This document shows, one piece after another, positions 1 to 4,995 of a DNA stretch of 6,211 nt. Numbering within the stretch: position 1 is the first letter of the stretch; each line of letters opens with the position of its first letter. Source of the DNA: an uncultured Eubacteriales bacterium (lineage in GTDB: Bacteria > Bacillota_A > Clostridia > Oscillospirales > Oscillospiraceae); assembly GCA_949742895.1 (NCBI GenBank), contig CATJRT010000240.1:1-6211 (forward strand). Reading direction: 5' to 3'. Below the pieces are notes generated by a model. It searched no databases, was not told the origin of the DNA, and saw only the letters and a program-made list of their open reading frames with translations. The position numbers and the translations under genes are program-made.

Positions 1-1
1 C

Positions 2-844
2 GGCAACCTGGGCGCACCCCGGCTGGCGGAGGAGGGCGCGGCCCTGGCCACCCTGCTGGCCCGGGTGCTGTCCTGCTCCATCACGGTGGTGTGGGCGGTG
101 CGGGACCGCAAGTTCCGCCTGGACCCTGCCCTGCTGTTTCGGCCCGGCGGGGAGATGGTCCGCCGCTTCATCCGCTTCGCCACCCCGGTGATGTGCAATG
201 AGACCTTCTGGGGGCTGGGTACCTCCCTGTTCCCCACCATCATGGGCCACATGGATGGCTCCAAGGAGATTTTGGCCGCCTACGCCATCGCGGGCAACAT
301 CACCAACCTGTGTACTGTGGGCGTGTTCGCCATCGCGGGCACCGCCGCCATCCTGGTGGGTCAGGAGATCGGATCGGGCAACGCAGACCGGGTGTATTCC
401 CTGGGGGCCTTGCTGGACGTGCTGGCCTTCCTGTTCGGGCTGGCATCCGGTCTGGTATTTCTGGGCATCCTGTACTGGGCCATCGTACCATACCTCTATC
501 CGAGGTTTGATCTGTCCGCCAGGGCGGGAGAAATCTGCACCATGATGCTCACCGTGGTGTTTGCCTTCATGCCCCTGCGTTCCTTCGACACCACCAACAT
601 CGTAGGGGTGCTTCGGGGCGGCGGCGATGTGCGGGCGGCTACCCTCATCGACCTGACGCCCCTGTGGGTGGCAGCCATCCCCCTGGCGGCGCTGGCGGGG
701 CTGGTGCTCAAGGCAGGCATCCTCTGGGTATACATCGCCATGATGAGCGAGAACCTGGTCAAGAGCGCAGTGGGCGTGTGGCGCTTCCGCAGCGGCAAGT
801 GGATCCGCGACGTGACCGGAGAAAACGTACCCGAGCCTGTCTGA
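2..844 (+). CDS. MATE family efflux transporter, C-terminal part (5' end outside window)
   Basis: This open frame enters from the left edge without a start and gives about 280 residues. MATE proteins are 12-helix membrane antiporters, usually about 450 residues, that export cationic drugs or metabolites using a sodium or proton gradient, so roughly the first 170 residues are missing. The visible part opens with GNLGAPRLAEEGAALATLL, the typical mid-protein MATE segment before the inter-domain loop. It then has alternating hydrophobic helices, a second-half GQEIGSGNADRV loop (about bases 359-394) equivalent to the conserved GQ-x-x-G-x-G/A-N stretch, and a late LRGGGDVRAA loop (about 610-642). 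It ends in a short hydrophilic tail. A GTG at 65 is internal and not the start. The DUF4250 gene follows 14 bases later. The substrate cannot be told from sequence. Confidence 0.9.
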   Translation, partial: GNLGAPRLAEEGAALATLLARVLSCSITVVWAVRDRKFRLDPALLFRPGGEMVRRFIRFATPVMCNETFWGLGTSLFPTIMGHMDGSKEILAAYAIAGNITNLCTVGVFAIAGTAAILVGQEIGSGNADRVYSLGALLDVLAFLFGLASGLVFLGILYWAIVPYLYPRFDLSARAGEICTMMLTVVFAFMPLRSFDTTNIVGVLRGGGDVRAATLIDLTPLWVAAIPLAALAGLVLKAGILWVYIAMMSENLVKSAVGVWRFRSGKWIRDVTGENVPEPV

Positions 845-851
845 AAGGAGG
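844..851 (+). promoter_or_regulatory. Shine-Dalgarno of the DUF4250 gene, overlapping the upstream stop
   Basis: AAAGGAGG starts on the last base of the MATE stop codon and sits 7 bases before the ATG at 859. It fixes the start of the small downstream gene. It also suggests that ribosomes finishing the MATE gene re-initiate here. Confidence 0.85.
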
Positions 852-858
852 TCTTTTC

Positions 859-1038
859 ATGTTGCCCCAGGACCCGAACATTTTGCTCAGCTATGTGAAC
901 ACCAAGCTGCGGGACGAGTATGGCAGCCTGTCCGCACTGTGCGCCGGGCTGGATGCCGGCGAGGCAGAGCTGGCCCAGAAGCTGGCTGCACTGGGCTATG
1001 CCTACGACCCGTCCGCCAATCAATTTAAATCTGTTTGA
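859..1038 (+). CDS. DUF4250 domain-containing protein (59 aa)
   Basis: This small soluble protein opens MLPQDPNILLSYVNTKLRDE, continues with a SLSALC segment, and ends GYAYDPSANQF. These are the hallmarks of the DUF4250 family, which is common in Clostridia and other anaerobes and normally about 55-65 residues, so it appears full length. No biochemical function is known for the family. The sequence reads as two or three short helices (roughly residues 6-19, 23-31 and 34-45) with no signal peptide or membrane segment, resembling a small helix-turn-helix-like fold; that fold is an inference. The start at the ATG is set by a consensus ribosome binding site 7 bases upstream. A longer upstream extension in the same frame would run inside the MATE gene and is not credible. 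The gene lies between the MATE gene and a cupin gene with 14-base gaps on both sides, so it is probably co-transcribed with both. Confidence 0.88.
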   Translation: MLPQDPNILLSYVNTKLRDEYGSLSALCAGLDAGEAELAQKLAALGYAYDPSANQFKSV

Positions 1039-1045
1039 AAAGGAG
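1038..1045 (+). promoter_or_regulatory. Shine-Dalgarno of the cupin gene, overlapping the DUF4250 stop
   Basis: AAAAGGAG begins on the last base of the DUF4250 TGA and lies 7 bases before the ATG at 1053. It favours that ATG over the in-frame TTG at 1035, which has no ribosome binding site at a usable distance and would itself contain this motif. The arrangement repeats the one at the MATE/DUF4250 junction. Confidence 0.82.
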
Positions 1046-1052
1046 AACCGTA

Positions 1053-1382
1053 ATGCTGCTTGATTTTTCCGTTATGGAAGAGACCGTAATCCCAAATTTT
1101 ATGGGCGGCGAGGGAGAAATCCACGCTAAAATGCAGGTGGACGGGCTGAACCGCATCCTTCACGGCATTCTGCCCCCCGGCTCCACCATCGGCCTGCACA
1201 CCCACGAGACCAGTAGCGAGATCGTTTACATCCTGTCCGGCACAGGCAAGGTGCTATACGACGGGAGATACGAGCCGCTGAAGGCCGGGGACTGCCACTA
1301 CTGCCCCAGGGGACACGCCCATTCCCTCATCAACGACAGCGACGGCCCGCTGGAGTTTTTCGCAGTGGTGCCGAACCAGTAA
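1053..1382 (+). CDS. small single-domain cupin protein (109 aa)
   Basis: This is a single cupin (beta-barrel) domain with both classical motifs intact. Motif 1 matches G-x5-H-x-H-x4-E-x6-G, with G43, H49, H51, E56 and G63. Motif 2 matches G-x5-P-x-G-x2-H-x3-N, with G79, P85, G87, H90 and N94. H49, H51, E56 and H90 form the usual set of four metal ligands, so a divalent metal site is likely (family knowledge). At 109 residues it fits the stand-alone cupin_2 class. These proteins include isomerases, dioxygenases and sugar- or auxin-binding-like proteins, and the reaction cannot be assigned here. There is no signal peptide or membrane segment, so it should be cytoplasmic. It sits in a run with DUF4250 upstream (14-base gap) and a HIT gene downstream (30-base gap). 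Confidence 0.9.
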   Translation: MLLDFSVMEETVIPNFMGGEGEIHAKMQVDGLNRILHGILPPGSTIGLHTHETSSEIVYILSGTGKVLYDGRYEPLKAGDCHYCPRGHAHSLINDSDGPLEFFAVVPNQ

Positions 1383-1412
1383 GAAAGCGTTACAACAAAG
1401 GAGGTCTGCCCC

Positions 1413-1766
1413 ATGCTCAACACCCAAAAGCCCGACTGTTTATTCTGTAAGATCGTCAAAGGAGAAATCCCCGCTAAGATTCTCTACAAGGACGAAAAAT
1501 GCGTGGCGTTTCACGACATCGATCCTCAAGCGCCCGTCCACTTCCTGGTCATCCCCAAGGTCCATATCGGCTCCTGCGGGGAGATCAACGGCACCAACTC
1601 CCTGGTGGTAAACCGCTGCTTTGAGGTCACCTCCAAGGTGACGAAGGAGCTGGGTGTCACCGATTTCCGGGTGGTTTCCAACTGCGGCGCACAGGCGGGC
1701 CAGTCCGTTCCCCACCTGCACTTCCATGTGCTGGCAGGCCGGGACATGACCTGGCCTCCGGGCTGA
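1413..1766 (+). CDS. HIT family protein (HinT-like nucleotide phosphoramidase/hydrolase)
   Basis: This 117-residue protein has the full histidine-triad signature near its C-terminus: H101-L-H103-F-H105-V-L, preceded by GQSVPHLHFH and followed by the W114-P-P tail typical of HinT proteins. Residue H105 is expected to be the nucleophile attacking the alpha phosphate of AMP-lysine-like or AMP-amide substrates (family knowledge). Near the N-terminus C9-x2-C12, with H51 in the PKVH segment, matches the zinc site of bacterial HIT proteins. The CLFCKIVKGEIPAKILY opening and the HFLVIPKVHI strand are also classical. The length is normal for the family. The start ATG has an AAAGGAGG ribosome binding site at 1397-1404, 8 bases upstream. 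It is the last gene of the left-hand run, and a strong terminator follows 8 bases after its stop. The physiological substrate is unknown. Confidence 0.95.
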   Translation: MLNTQKPDCLFCKIVKGEIPAKILYKDEKCVAFHDIDPQAPVHFLVIPKVHIGSCGEINGTNSLVVNRCFEVTSKVTKELGVTDFRVVSNCGAQAGQSVPHLHFHVLAGRDMTWPPG

Positions 1767-1774
1767 ACCAGTTC

Positions 1775-1807
1775 AGGCCCCACACCCGGTGTGGGGCCTT
1801 GCTTTTT
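1775..1807 (+). terminator. intrinsic terminator after the HIT gene
   Basis: A perfect 10-bp stem, AGGCCCCACA (1775-1784) with TGTGGGGCCT (1790-1799), closes a 5-base loop (CCCGG). It is followed by a T-rich tail, TTGCTTTTTGC. This ends the MATE/DUF4250/cupin/HIT transcript. The tail overlaps the candidate -35 box of the sortase gene. Confidence 0.92.
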
Positions 1808-1827
1808 GCTCTGCGGTATATTATAAT
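1799..1827 (+). promoter_or_regulatory. sigma-A type promoter of the sortase gene
   Basis: A perfect -10 hexamer, TATAAT, lies at 1822-1827. A weak -35, TTGCTT (3 of 6 matches to TTGACA), lies at 1799-1804 with an ideal 17-base spacer. Transcription would start near 1834, giving a leader of only about 20 bases before the ATG at 1855. The -35 box lies inside the T-tract of the preceding terminator. The -10 is convincing; the -35 is provisional. Confidence 0.72.
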
Positions 1828-1854
1828 AGTCTGGAACGAAAAGGGGAGAATGGA

Positions 1855-2730
1855 ATGAAACGAAAACTGCGCGTTGCAGCCATTGTTGTGCTGGCGTTGG
1901 TGTTTGCTGGGAGCCTGACTGGGGTACTGCTGCGGGTGCTGGACTACCGCGGAGGTGCAGAGGACTACGGCGAAGCGGAGTCACTGGTGGGCGTGCCGGA
2001 GCTGGATATGAATTTGGATATGTCCGGCCTATCCAATATCGTGGTAGACTGGTCCGAGCCGCTGGAGCCGGATGCGTCTGAGACGCCCACAGAGGCGCCG
2101 GCAGAACCGGAGCCATCTGCAGAGCCAAAACCCCGGCTTACCCAAGAGGAGTATGAGCAGATACTAAAGGCGCTGGACTTGTCCGCCCTGCGGGCGGTGA
2201 ACAGCGACGTGGTCGGCTGGATCGTCATTCCGGACACCATGGTGTCCTATCCGCTGGTGCAGGGGAGTGACAACCAGTATTACCTGAACCATACCTGGAA
2301 GAATGTGCAGCGGTCGGTGGGGTCCATTTTTATGGAATACCGCAACAGTGCCGGTTTCAGCGATTTCAACACCATTATTTACGGTCACCGGATGTCGGAC
2401 AGCTCCATGTTCCATACCCTGCTGTCCTATAGCCGGGAGAGCTTTTATCAGTCCCACCCCGTGGTTTACATTGCCGGGGACGGCGTATGCCGCCGGTACA
2501 GAATTTTTTCCTCCTATGAGGCCAGCGTGGATGGAATGACCTACACCCTGGGCTTTCGTGGAAACGAGGACAGGCAGGAGTTCATCAACTACTGCCTGTC
2601 TCAGTCGGCCATCTATACCGGCGTTGCCCCCTCAGCAGACGGGCAGATCCTCACCCTGTCCACCTGCACCAATGCCGGAAGTACAGACTCCCGCTGGGTG
2701 GTCCATGCGGTACTGGAAAAGATTATATAA
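1855..2730 (+). CDS. class B sortase (cysteine transpeptidase)
   Basis: This 291-residue membrane-anchored enzyme should cut a C-terminal sorting signal and attach the protein to peptidoglycan, or join pilin-like subunits, on the outer face of the membrane. It starts with a short basic stretch (MKRKLR) and a hydrophobic anchor at about residues 7-27. A Pro/Glu/Ala-rich linker (about 68-94) leads to a helical lead-in (95-115) and the sortase domain (about 117-290). The catalytic residues are all visible: H178 in IIYGHRM, C271 in TLSTC and R280 in DSRWVVHAVL. Those motifs, and the NSDVVGWIVIPDTMVSYPLVQ entry, are typical of class B. The ATG start is supported by GGGGAG at 1843-1848, 6 bases upstream. 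An in-frame GTG at 1789 lies inside the terminator hairpin and is rejected. The gene has its own promoter and no neighbouring substrate with a recognisable sorting signal, so the substrate must be encoded elsewhere. Confidence 0.93.
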   Translation: MKRKLRVAAIVVLALVFAGSLTGVLLRVLDYRGGAEDYGEAESLVGVPELDMNLDMSGLSNIVVDWSEPLEPDASETPTEAPAEPEPSAEPKPRLTQEEYEQILKALDLSALRAVNSDVVGWIVIPDTMVSYPLVQGSDNQYYLNHTWKNVQRSVGSIFMEYRNSAGFSDFNTIIYGHRMSDSSMFHTLLSYSRESFYQSHPVVYIAGDGVCRRYRIFSSYEASVDGMTYTLGFRGNEDRQEFINYCLSQSAIYTGVAPSADGQILTLSTCTNAGSTDSRWVVHAVLEKII

Positions 2731-2738
2731 AAACATAC

Positions 2739-2760
2739 CCGCCCTGCGGCGGTGGATTTT
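2739..2760 (+). terminator. possible weak terminator after the sortase gene
   Basis: CCGCC (2739-2743) and GGCGG (2748-2752) form a 5-bp GC-only stem with a 4-base loop just after the sortase stop. It is followed by TGGATTTT. The stem is short and the T-tract is offset, so termination may be partial. Confidence 0.35.
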
Positions 2761-2786
2761 GGAATGTTTTGGTTATTCGATTGTGC

Positions 2787-2821
2787 TTGCAACGGTTGGA
2801 GAACTATGGTATTATTATAAT
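2787..2821 (+). promoter_or_regulatory. promoter of the chemoreceptor gene
   Basis: TTGCAA (2787-2792, 4 of 6 matches to TTGACA) and TATTAT (2810-2815, 5 of 6 to TATAAT) are separated by exactly 17 bases. An overlapping perfect TATAAT (2816-2821) lies directly after but lacks a -35 at good distance. The region is a sharp AT-rich island in otherwise GC-rich DNA. No SigD/FliA-type motility promoter was seen, so expression does not look tied to a flagellar regulon. The leader would be about 110 bases. Confidence 0.6.
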
Positions 2822-2828
2822 TAAGTAA

Positions 2829-2884
2829 CTGTGCTTTGCTCCGGCTCATTGCCGTCGGGTTGCGTGTAATGAGCCGGTACACAG
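2829..2884 (+). promoter_or_regulatory. long stem-loop in the chemoreceptor leader
   Basis: A perfect 10-bp inverted repeat, CCGGCTCATT (2841-2850) with AATGAGCCGG (2868-2877), encloses a 17-base loop. It is extended by an outer 5-bp stem, CTGTG (2829-2833) with CACAG (2880-2884), across a 7/2 asymmetric internal loop. It begins only a few bases after the predicted transcription start and ends 33 bases before the Shine-Dalgarno. No T-tract follows, so it is not a simple terminator. It could stabilise the mRNA 5' end, bind a regulator, or be an uncharacterised regulatory RNA. It does not match the c-di-GMP riboswitch consensus as I know it. Confidence 0.5.
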
Positions 2885-2933
2885 CGCACGTCTATAAGCT
2901 CTCCTGACAAAAATCCGAAGGAGGACCTATATC

Positions 2934-4607
2934 ATGGGGAAAAGTATTAAAAGATCGGTCAGTATCCGGGTGATTTGTGCCATCGTGGCCATTGTGCTGT
3001 TCAGCTTTGTGACCACGGCAAATGTCCTGCGCATCAAAGGCACCCAACAGAACAATTCCCAGGCCAGCGCACTGCTGGACAACGCCCAGAAGGCGGAGGT
3101 GGCCCACTACAAGTGGTCGGCCAACCTGAGCAACGCCTTATATACCGGAACTGAGTTCACCGGCAGCATGGACCATACAGGCTGTGTACTGGGTAAGTGG
3201 CTGTACAGCGAGATTGATTTGAAGGACAGCGAAATCGACAGCCTGCGCGCCCAGATTGAGCCGCTGCATAAGGACCTGCACGCTTCTGCCGGTACCGCCT
3301 TGGAGCTGCTGGCGACCAATCCTGATCAGGCCAGAGAGTACTATCAGGAGACCATCCAGACCAACCTTGGTACGTTGGTGGGGCTGCTGGACAAGGTGGT
3401 GGAGCGGGGAAACGCACTCAGCGCCGAGTGCGAGGCTTCCATGAACAGCACTGTGAACCTCATGCAGGGGATTACTGCAGTCTGCCTGGTGCTGAATTTG
3501 GTCGCCCTCATCAGCCTGGTGGTGTATGTGATGAACAGTGTCATCAAGCCCATGCTGCTTATTACGGATAAGGTCCGTCCCCTCCAGGAGGGCAGGCTGG
3601 ATCTGGACCTGAACTACAGCTCCCAAAACGAGCTGGGCCAGCTTGCAAAGACGCTGGAGCAGTCCATGGAGCGCATCCATGAGTATGTGGAGGACATCGG
3701 CCACGTGATGGGCGAGCTGGCCCAAGGAAACTTTGATGTGTCCACCTCTATCCGTTATATCGGCGATTTCCGCTCCATTGAGGAAGCGCTGAACACCTTT
3801 ACTTCGGCGGTGTCCGGCGCATTGGGCAACATCACCCAAGCAGAGCAGCGGGTGTCTGGCCACGCCGAGCAGCTTTCCAGCGGCGCCCAGGCCCTGGCCC
3901 AGGGAGCTACGGAGCAGGCCAGCGCGGTGCAGGAGCTGTACGCCACCGTAGACGATCTGTCCAAAAGTTCCACCCGTAATGTTCAGGCTGCGGCCGATGC
4001 CCAGGAGAGCGCCCGGCTCACCAGCGAGCAGGTCACCCTCAGCAGTAAGCAGATGGAGGAGATGGTGGCAGCTATGGGCGATATTGCCGAGGCCTCCCAG
4101 CAGATTGGTAAGATCATCGCTACCATCGAGAACATTGCATTCCAGACCAATATCCTGGCCCTGAACGCGGCGGTTGAAGCTGCCCGAGCCGGGGCTGCGG
4201 GTAAGGGCTTCGCCGTGGTGTCCGAGGAGGTGCGCAATCTAGCCTCCCGGTCGGACGAGGCTGCCAAGGCCACCAAGGACCTCATTGAAAACTCTATCCA
4301 GGCCACCCAGCGGGGGACCGAGATCGTGGGCGAGGTGTCTGATTCCCTGAAGAAAGCGCTGGAGCTGGTGATGGAGTCCAACACGGCCATCGGTGCCATT
4401 ACTGAGGCCATCCACCAGGAATCGGAGTCCCTTGCCCAGGTGAGCGAGGGCATCGGGCAGATTTCCGCTGTGGTGCAGACCAACTCTGCCAGCAGCGAGG
4501 AGTCCGCCGCCGTCAGCTCAGAGCTGTTTGAGCAGGTCCACCTCCTGGAAGACGAAACCCGTAAGTTCAAGCTGAAAAGCGGCAGATGGGATTACGCTTC
4601 CACCTAA
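2934..4607 (+). CDS. methyl-accepting chemotaxis protein with extracytoplasmic CZB-type zinc-binding sensor
   Basis: This 557-residue transmembrane chemoreceptor should signal to CheA/CheW. Transmembrane helices lie at about residues 12-31 and 179-200, with a roughly 145-residue extracytoplasmic helical domain between them. That domain carries the full CZB pattern: H58-x2-W61, then H81, C84-V-L-G-K-W89, then H112-x3-H116. H58, C84, H112 and H116 are the expected zinc ligands. A HAMP domain follows (about 201-253, with P206), then a second HAMP-like segment (about 254-305) with the YIGDF...IEEAL stretch common in Clostridia receptors. The cytoplasmic signalling hairpin spans about 308-545, with its conserved tip at 399-438 (ENIAFQTNILALNAAVEAAR, then GKGFAVVSEEVRNLASRS). 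There is no C-terminal NWETF-like CheR/CheB tether. The start is set by AAGGAGG at 2918-2924, 9 bases upstream. No che or flagellar genes are in view, so it is an orphan receptor. Its function in zinc or oxidant sensing is inferred from the CZB family. Confidence 0.93.
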   Translation: MGKSIKRSVSIRVICAIVAIVLFSFVTTANVLRIKGTQQNNSQASALLDNAQKAEVAHYKWSANLSNALYTGTEFTGSMDHTGCVLGKWLYSEIDLKDSEIDSLRAQIEPLHKDLHASAGTALELLATNPDQAREYYQETIQTNLGTLVGLLDKVVERGNALSAECEASMNSTVNLMQGITAVCLVLNLVALISLVVYVMNSVIKPMLLITDKVRPLQEGRLDLDLNYSSQNELGQLAKTLEQSMERIHEYVEDIGHVMGELAQGNFDVSTSIRYIGDFRSIEEALNTFTSAVSGALGNITQAEQRVSGHAEQLSSGAQALAQGATEQASAVQELYATVDDLSKSSTRNVQAAADAQESARLTSEQVTLSSKQMEEMVAAMGDIAEASQQIGKIIATIENIAFQTNILALNAAVEAARAGAAGKGFAVVSEEVRNLASRSDEAAKATKDLIENSIQATQRGTEIVGEVSDSLKKALELVMESNTAIGAITEAIHQESESLAQVSEGIGQISAVVQTNSASSEESAAVSSELFEQVHLLEDETRKFKLKSGRWDYAST

Positions 4608-4624
4608 ATGATTATAAAAAGACT

Positions 4625-4650
4625 GGGGCGCATCCATATGGATGCGCCCC
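4625..4650. terminator. perfect hairpin after the chemoreceptor, probably bidirectional terminator
   Basis: GGGGCGCATCC (4625-4635) and its exact complement GGATGCGCCCC (4640-4650) flank an ATAT loop, so the whole 26 bases are a perfect palindrome. The hairpin starts 17 bases after the chemoreceptor stop. Rightward, only a short TTT follows (4656-4658). Leftward, the minus strand reads AGTCTTTTTATAAT after the stem, a better U-tract. It therefore probably ends rightward transcription imperfectly and also blocks leftward read-through from the convergent MATE gene. Confidence 0.75.
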
Positions 4651-4669
4651 GGCGCTTTCAAGACAGCGA

Positions 4670-4708
4670 AAACAGGGGCTGCCACATTGTAGAGGGTGGT
4701 CCCTGTTT
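4670..4708. repeat. imperfect inverted repeat / hairpin
   Basis: AAACAGGG (4670-4677) pairs with CCCTGTTT (4701-4708). Inside it, GCCAC (4681-4685) pairs with GTGGT (4696-4700, one G-U pair), with a 3-base bulge (GCT) on the left arm and a 10-base loop. On the minus strand the stem is followed by TTTT, and on the plus strand by TTTG. It could be a back-up terminator or a structured part of an RNA; neither is proven. Confidence 0.5.
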
Positions 4709-4844
4709 GTTGACATAAAACGATGCTGTGCACACGCTTTGCGGCAGTGTAGCTCGACGGCCCGCTATACATAGAGTATTACGGCGGCAGACTGTCCGTC
4801 CCAGGTACATTCCCTTCCGAGGGCACAACCGGCGCAAAGGGGCT

Positions 4845-4914
4845 TGTGGAGCGGGGGTGAACCGTCTGTGGGGGCTGTGGAAGCTGTGGAAAACTTTGTG
4901 GAGATTGTGGATAA
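4845..4914 (-). promoter_or_regulatory. cluster of DnaA-box-like 9-mers
   Basis: Six TGTGG-starting 9-mers lie in the same orientation at 4845, 4867, 4876, 4885, 4897 and 4906. The last, TGTGGATAA (4906-4914), is the exact complement of the consensus DnaA box TTATCCACA. TGTGGAAAA (4885-4893) is the complement of TTTTCCACA, a common Firmicutes variant. The others (TGTGGAGAT, TGTGGAAGC, TGTGGGGGC, TGTGGAGCG) are progressively weaker. Starts are 9 bases apart except for a 12-base step (4885 to 4897) and a 22-base step at the far left. Head-to-tail boxes of this kind are known from replication origins, dnaA promoters and DnaA-titration sites. No dnaA, rpmH or AT-rich unwinding stretch is in view. 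Binding is an inference from motif and arrangement. Confidence 0.6.
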
Positions 4915-4916
4915 CT

Positions 4917-4934
4917 CTCCGTATCATGACGGAG
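4917..4934. repeat. short inverted repeat beside the DnaA-box-like array
   Basis: CTCCGT (4917-4922) and ACGGAG (4929-4934) are exact complements around a 6-base spacer. They begin 2 bases after the perfect TGTGGATAA. This could be a protein-binding dyad or a small hairpin bounding the array, but a 6-bp repeat could also occur by chance. Confidence 0.4.
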
Positions 4935-4962
4935 CGGCATTATGGAAACCGTTAACAGAAAG

Positions 4963-4989
4963 GCGCCCCGTCCAACCGGACGGGGGCGC
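4963..4989 (-). terminator. intrinsic terminator of the minus-strand MATE gene
   Basis: GCGCCCCGTCC (4963-4973) pairs with GGACGGGGGCGC (4978-4989) through an 11-bp GC-rich stem with one bulged G and an AACC loop. On the minus strand it starts 6 bases after the MATE stop codon and is followed by CTTTCTGTTAAC, a moderate T-rich tail. Confidence 0.8.
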
Positions 4990-4995
4990 AGAAGG

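Larger units (their letters stand above)
4608..4995. other. 388-base non-coding gap between convergent genes
   Basis: This stretch separates the chemoreceptor from the minus-strand MATE gene and holds no credible coding region. Its frames lack ribosome binding sites and are full of Trp, Arg and His runs caused by the repeats. In order it contains the palindromic hairpin (4625-4650), a second hairpin (4670-4708), about 135 bases without a clear feature (4709-4844), the DnaA-box-like array (4845-4914), a small inverted repeat (4917-4934) and the MATE terminator (4963-4989). A TTGACA at 4710-4715 has no matching -10 box at normal spacing. Confidence 0.75.

Noticed and set aside
1789..1854. N-terminal extension of the sortase from an in-frame GTG
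   Set aside because: The extension would translate the terminator stem and promoter, whereas the ATG at 1855 has a proper ribosome binding site and gives a normal signal-anchor N-terminus.
1850..1858. Two-codon upstream reading frame (ATG GAA TGA) overlapping the sortase start
   Set aside because: Its ATG is only one base from the Shine-Dalgarno, too close for efficient initiation, so it is probably coincidental.
1526..2128. Minus-strand open frame (200 codons) across the HIT and sortase genes
   Set aside because: It runs through two recognised genes and the terminator between them, and its Pro/Ser/Arg-rich product has no recognisable features.
2829..2933. c-di-GMP riboswitch (GEMM type) upstream of the chemoreceptor
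   Set aside because: Such riboswitches are common before chemotaxis genes in Clostridia, but the conserved core sequences of class I and II are not present in this leader.
3138..3863. Long minus-strand open frame (241 codons) opposite the chemoreceptor, and a similar one at 3983-4570
   Set aside because: Both are antisense shadows of the well-supported chemoreceptor gene. Their His/Gln- or Ser/Ala-rich translations resemble no family and they lack ribosome binding sites.
4845..4914. Chromosomal origin of replication (oriC)
   Set aside because: Not excluded, but there is no dnaA/rpmH neighbour and no AT-rich unwinding region, and the flanking genes point towards the site, so I call only a DnaA-box-like cluster.
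4728..4955. Plus-strand frame (75 codons) and a minus-strand frame (4658-4927) over the DnaA-box-like array
   Set aside because: The translations are repetitive (LW or FH runs) because of the 9-base repeats, and no ribosome binding site precedes either. Similar repeats are often mis-annotated as short proteins.
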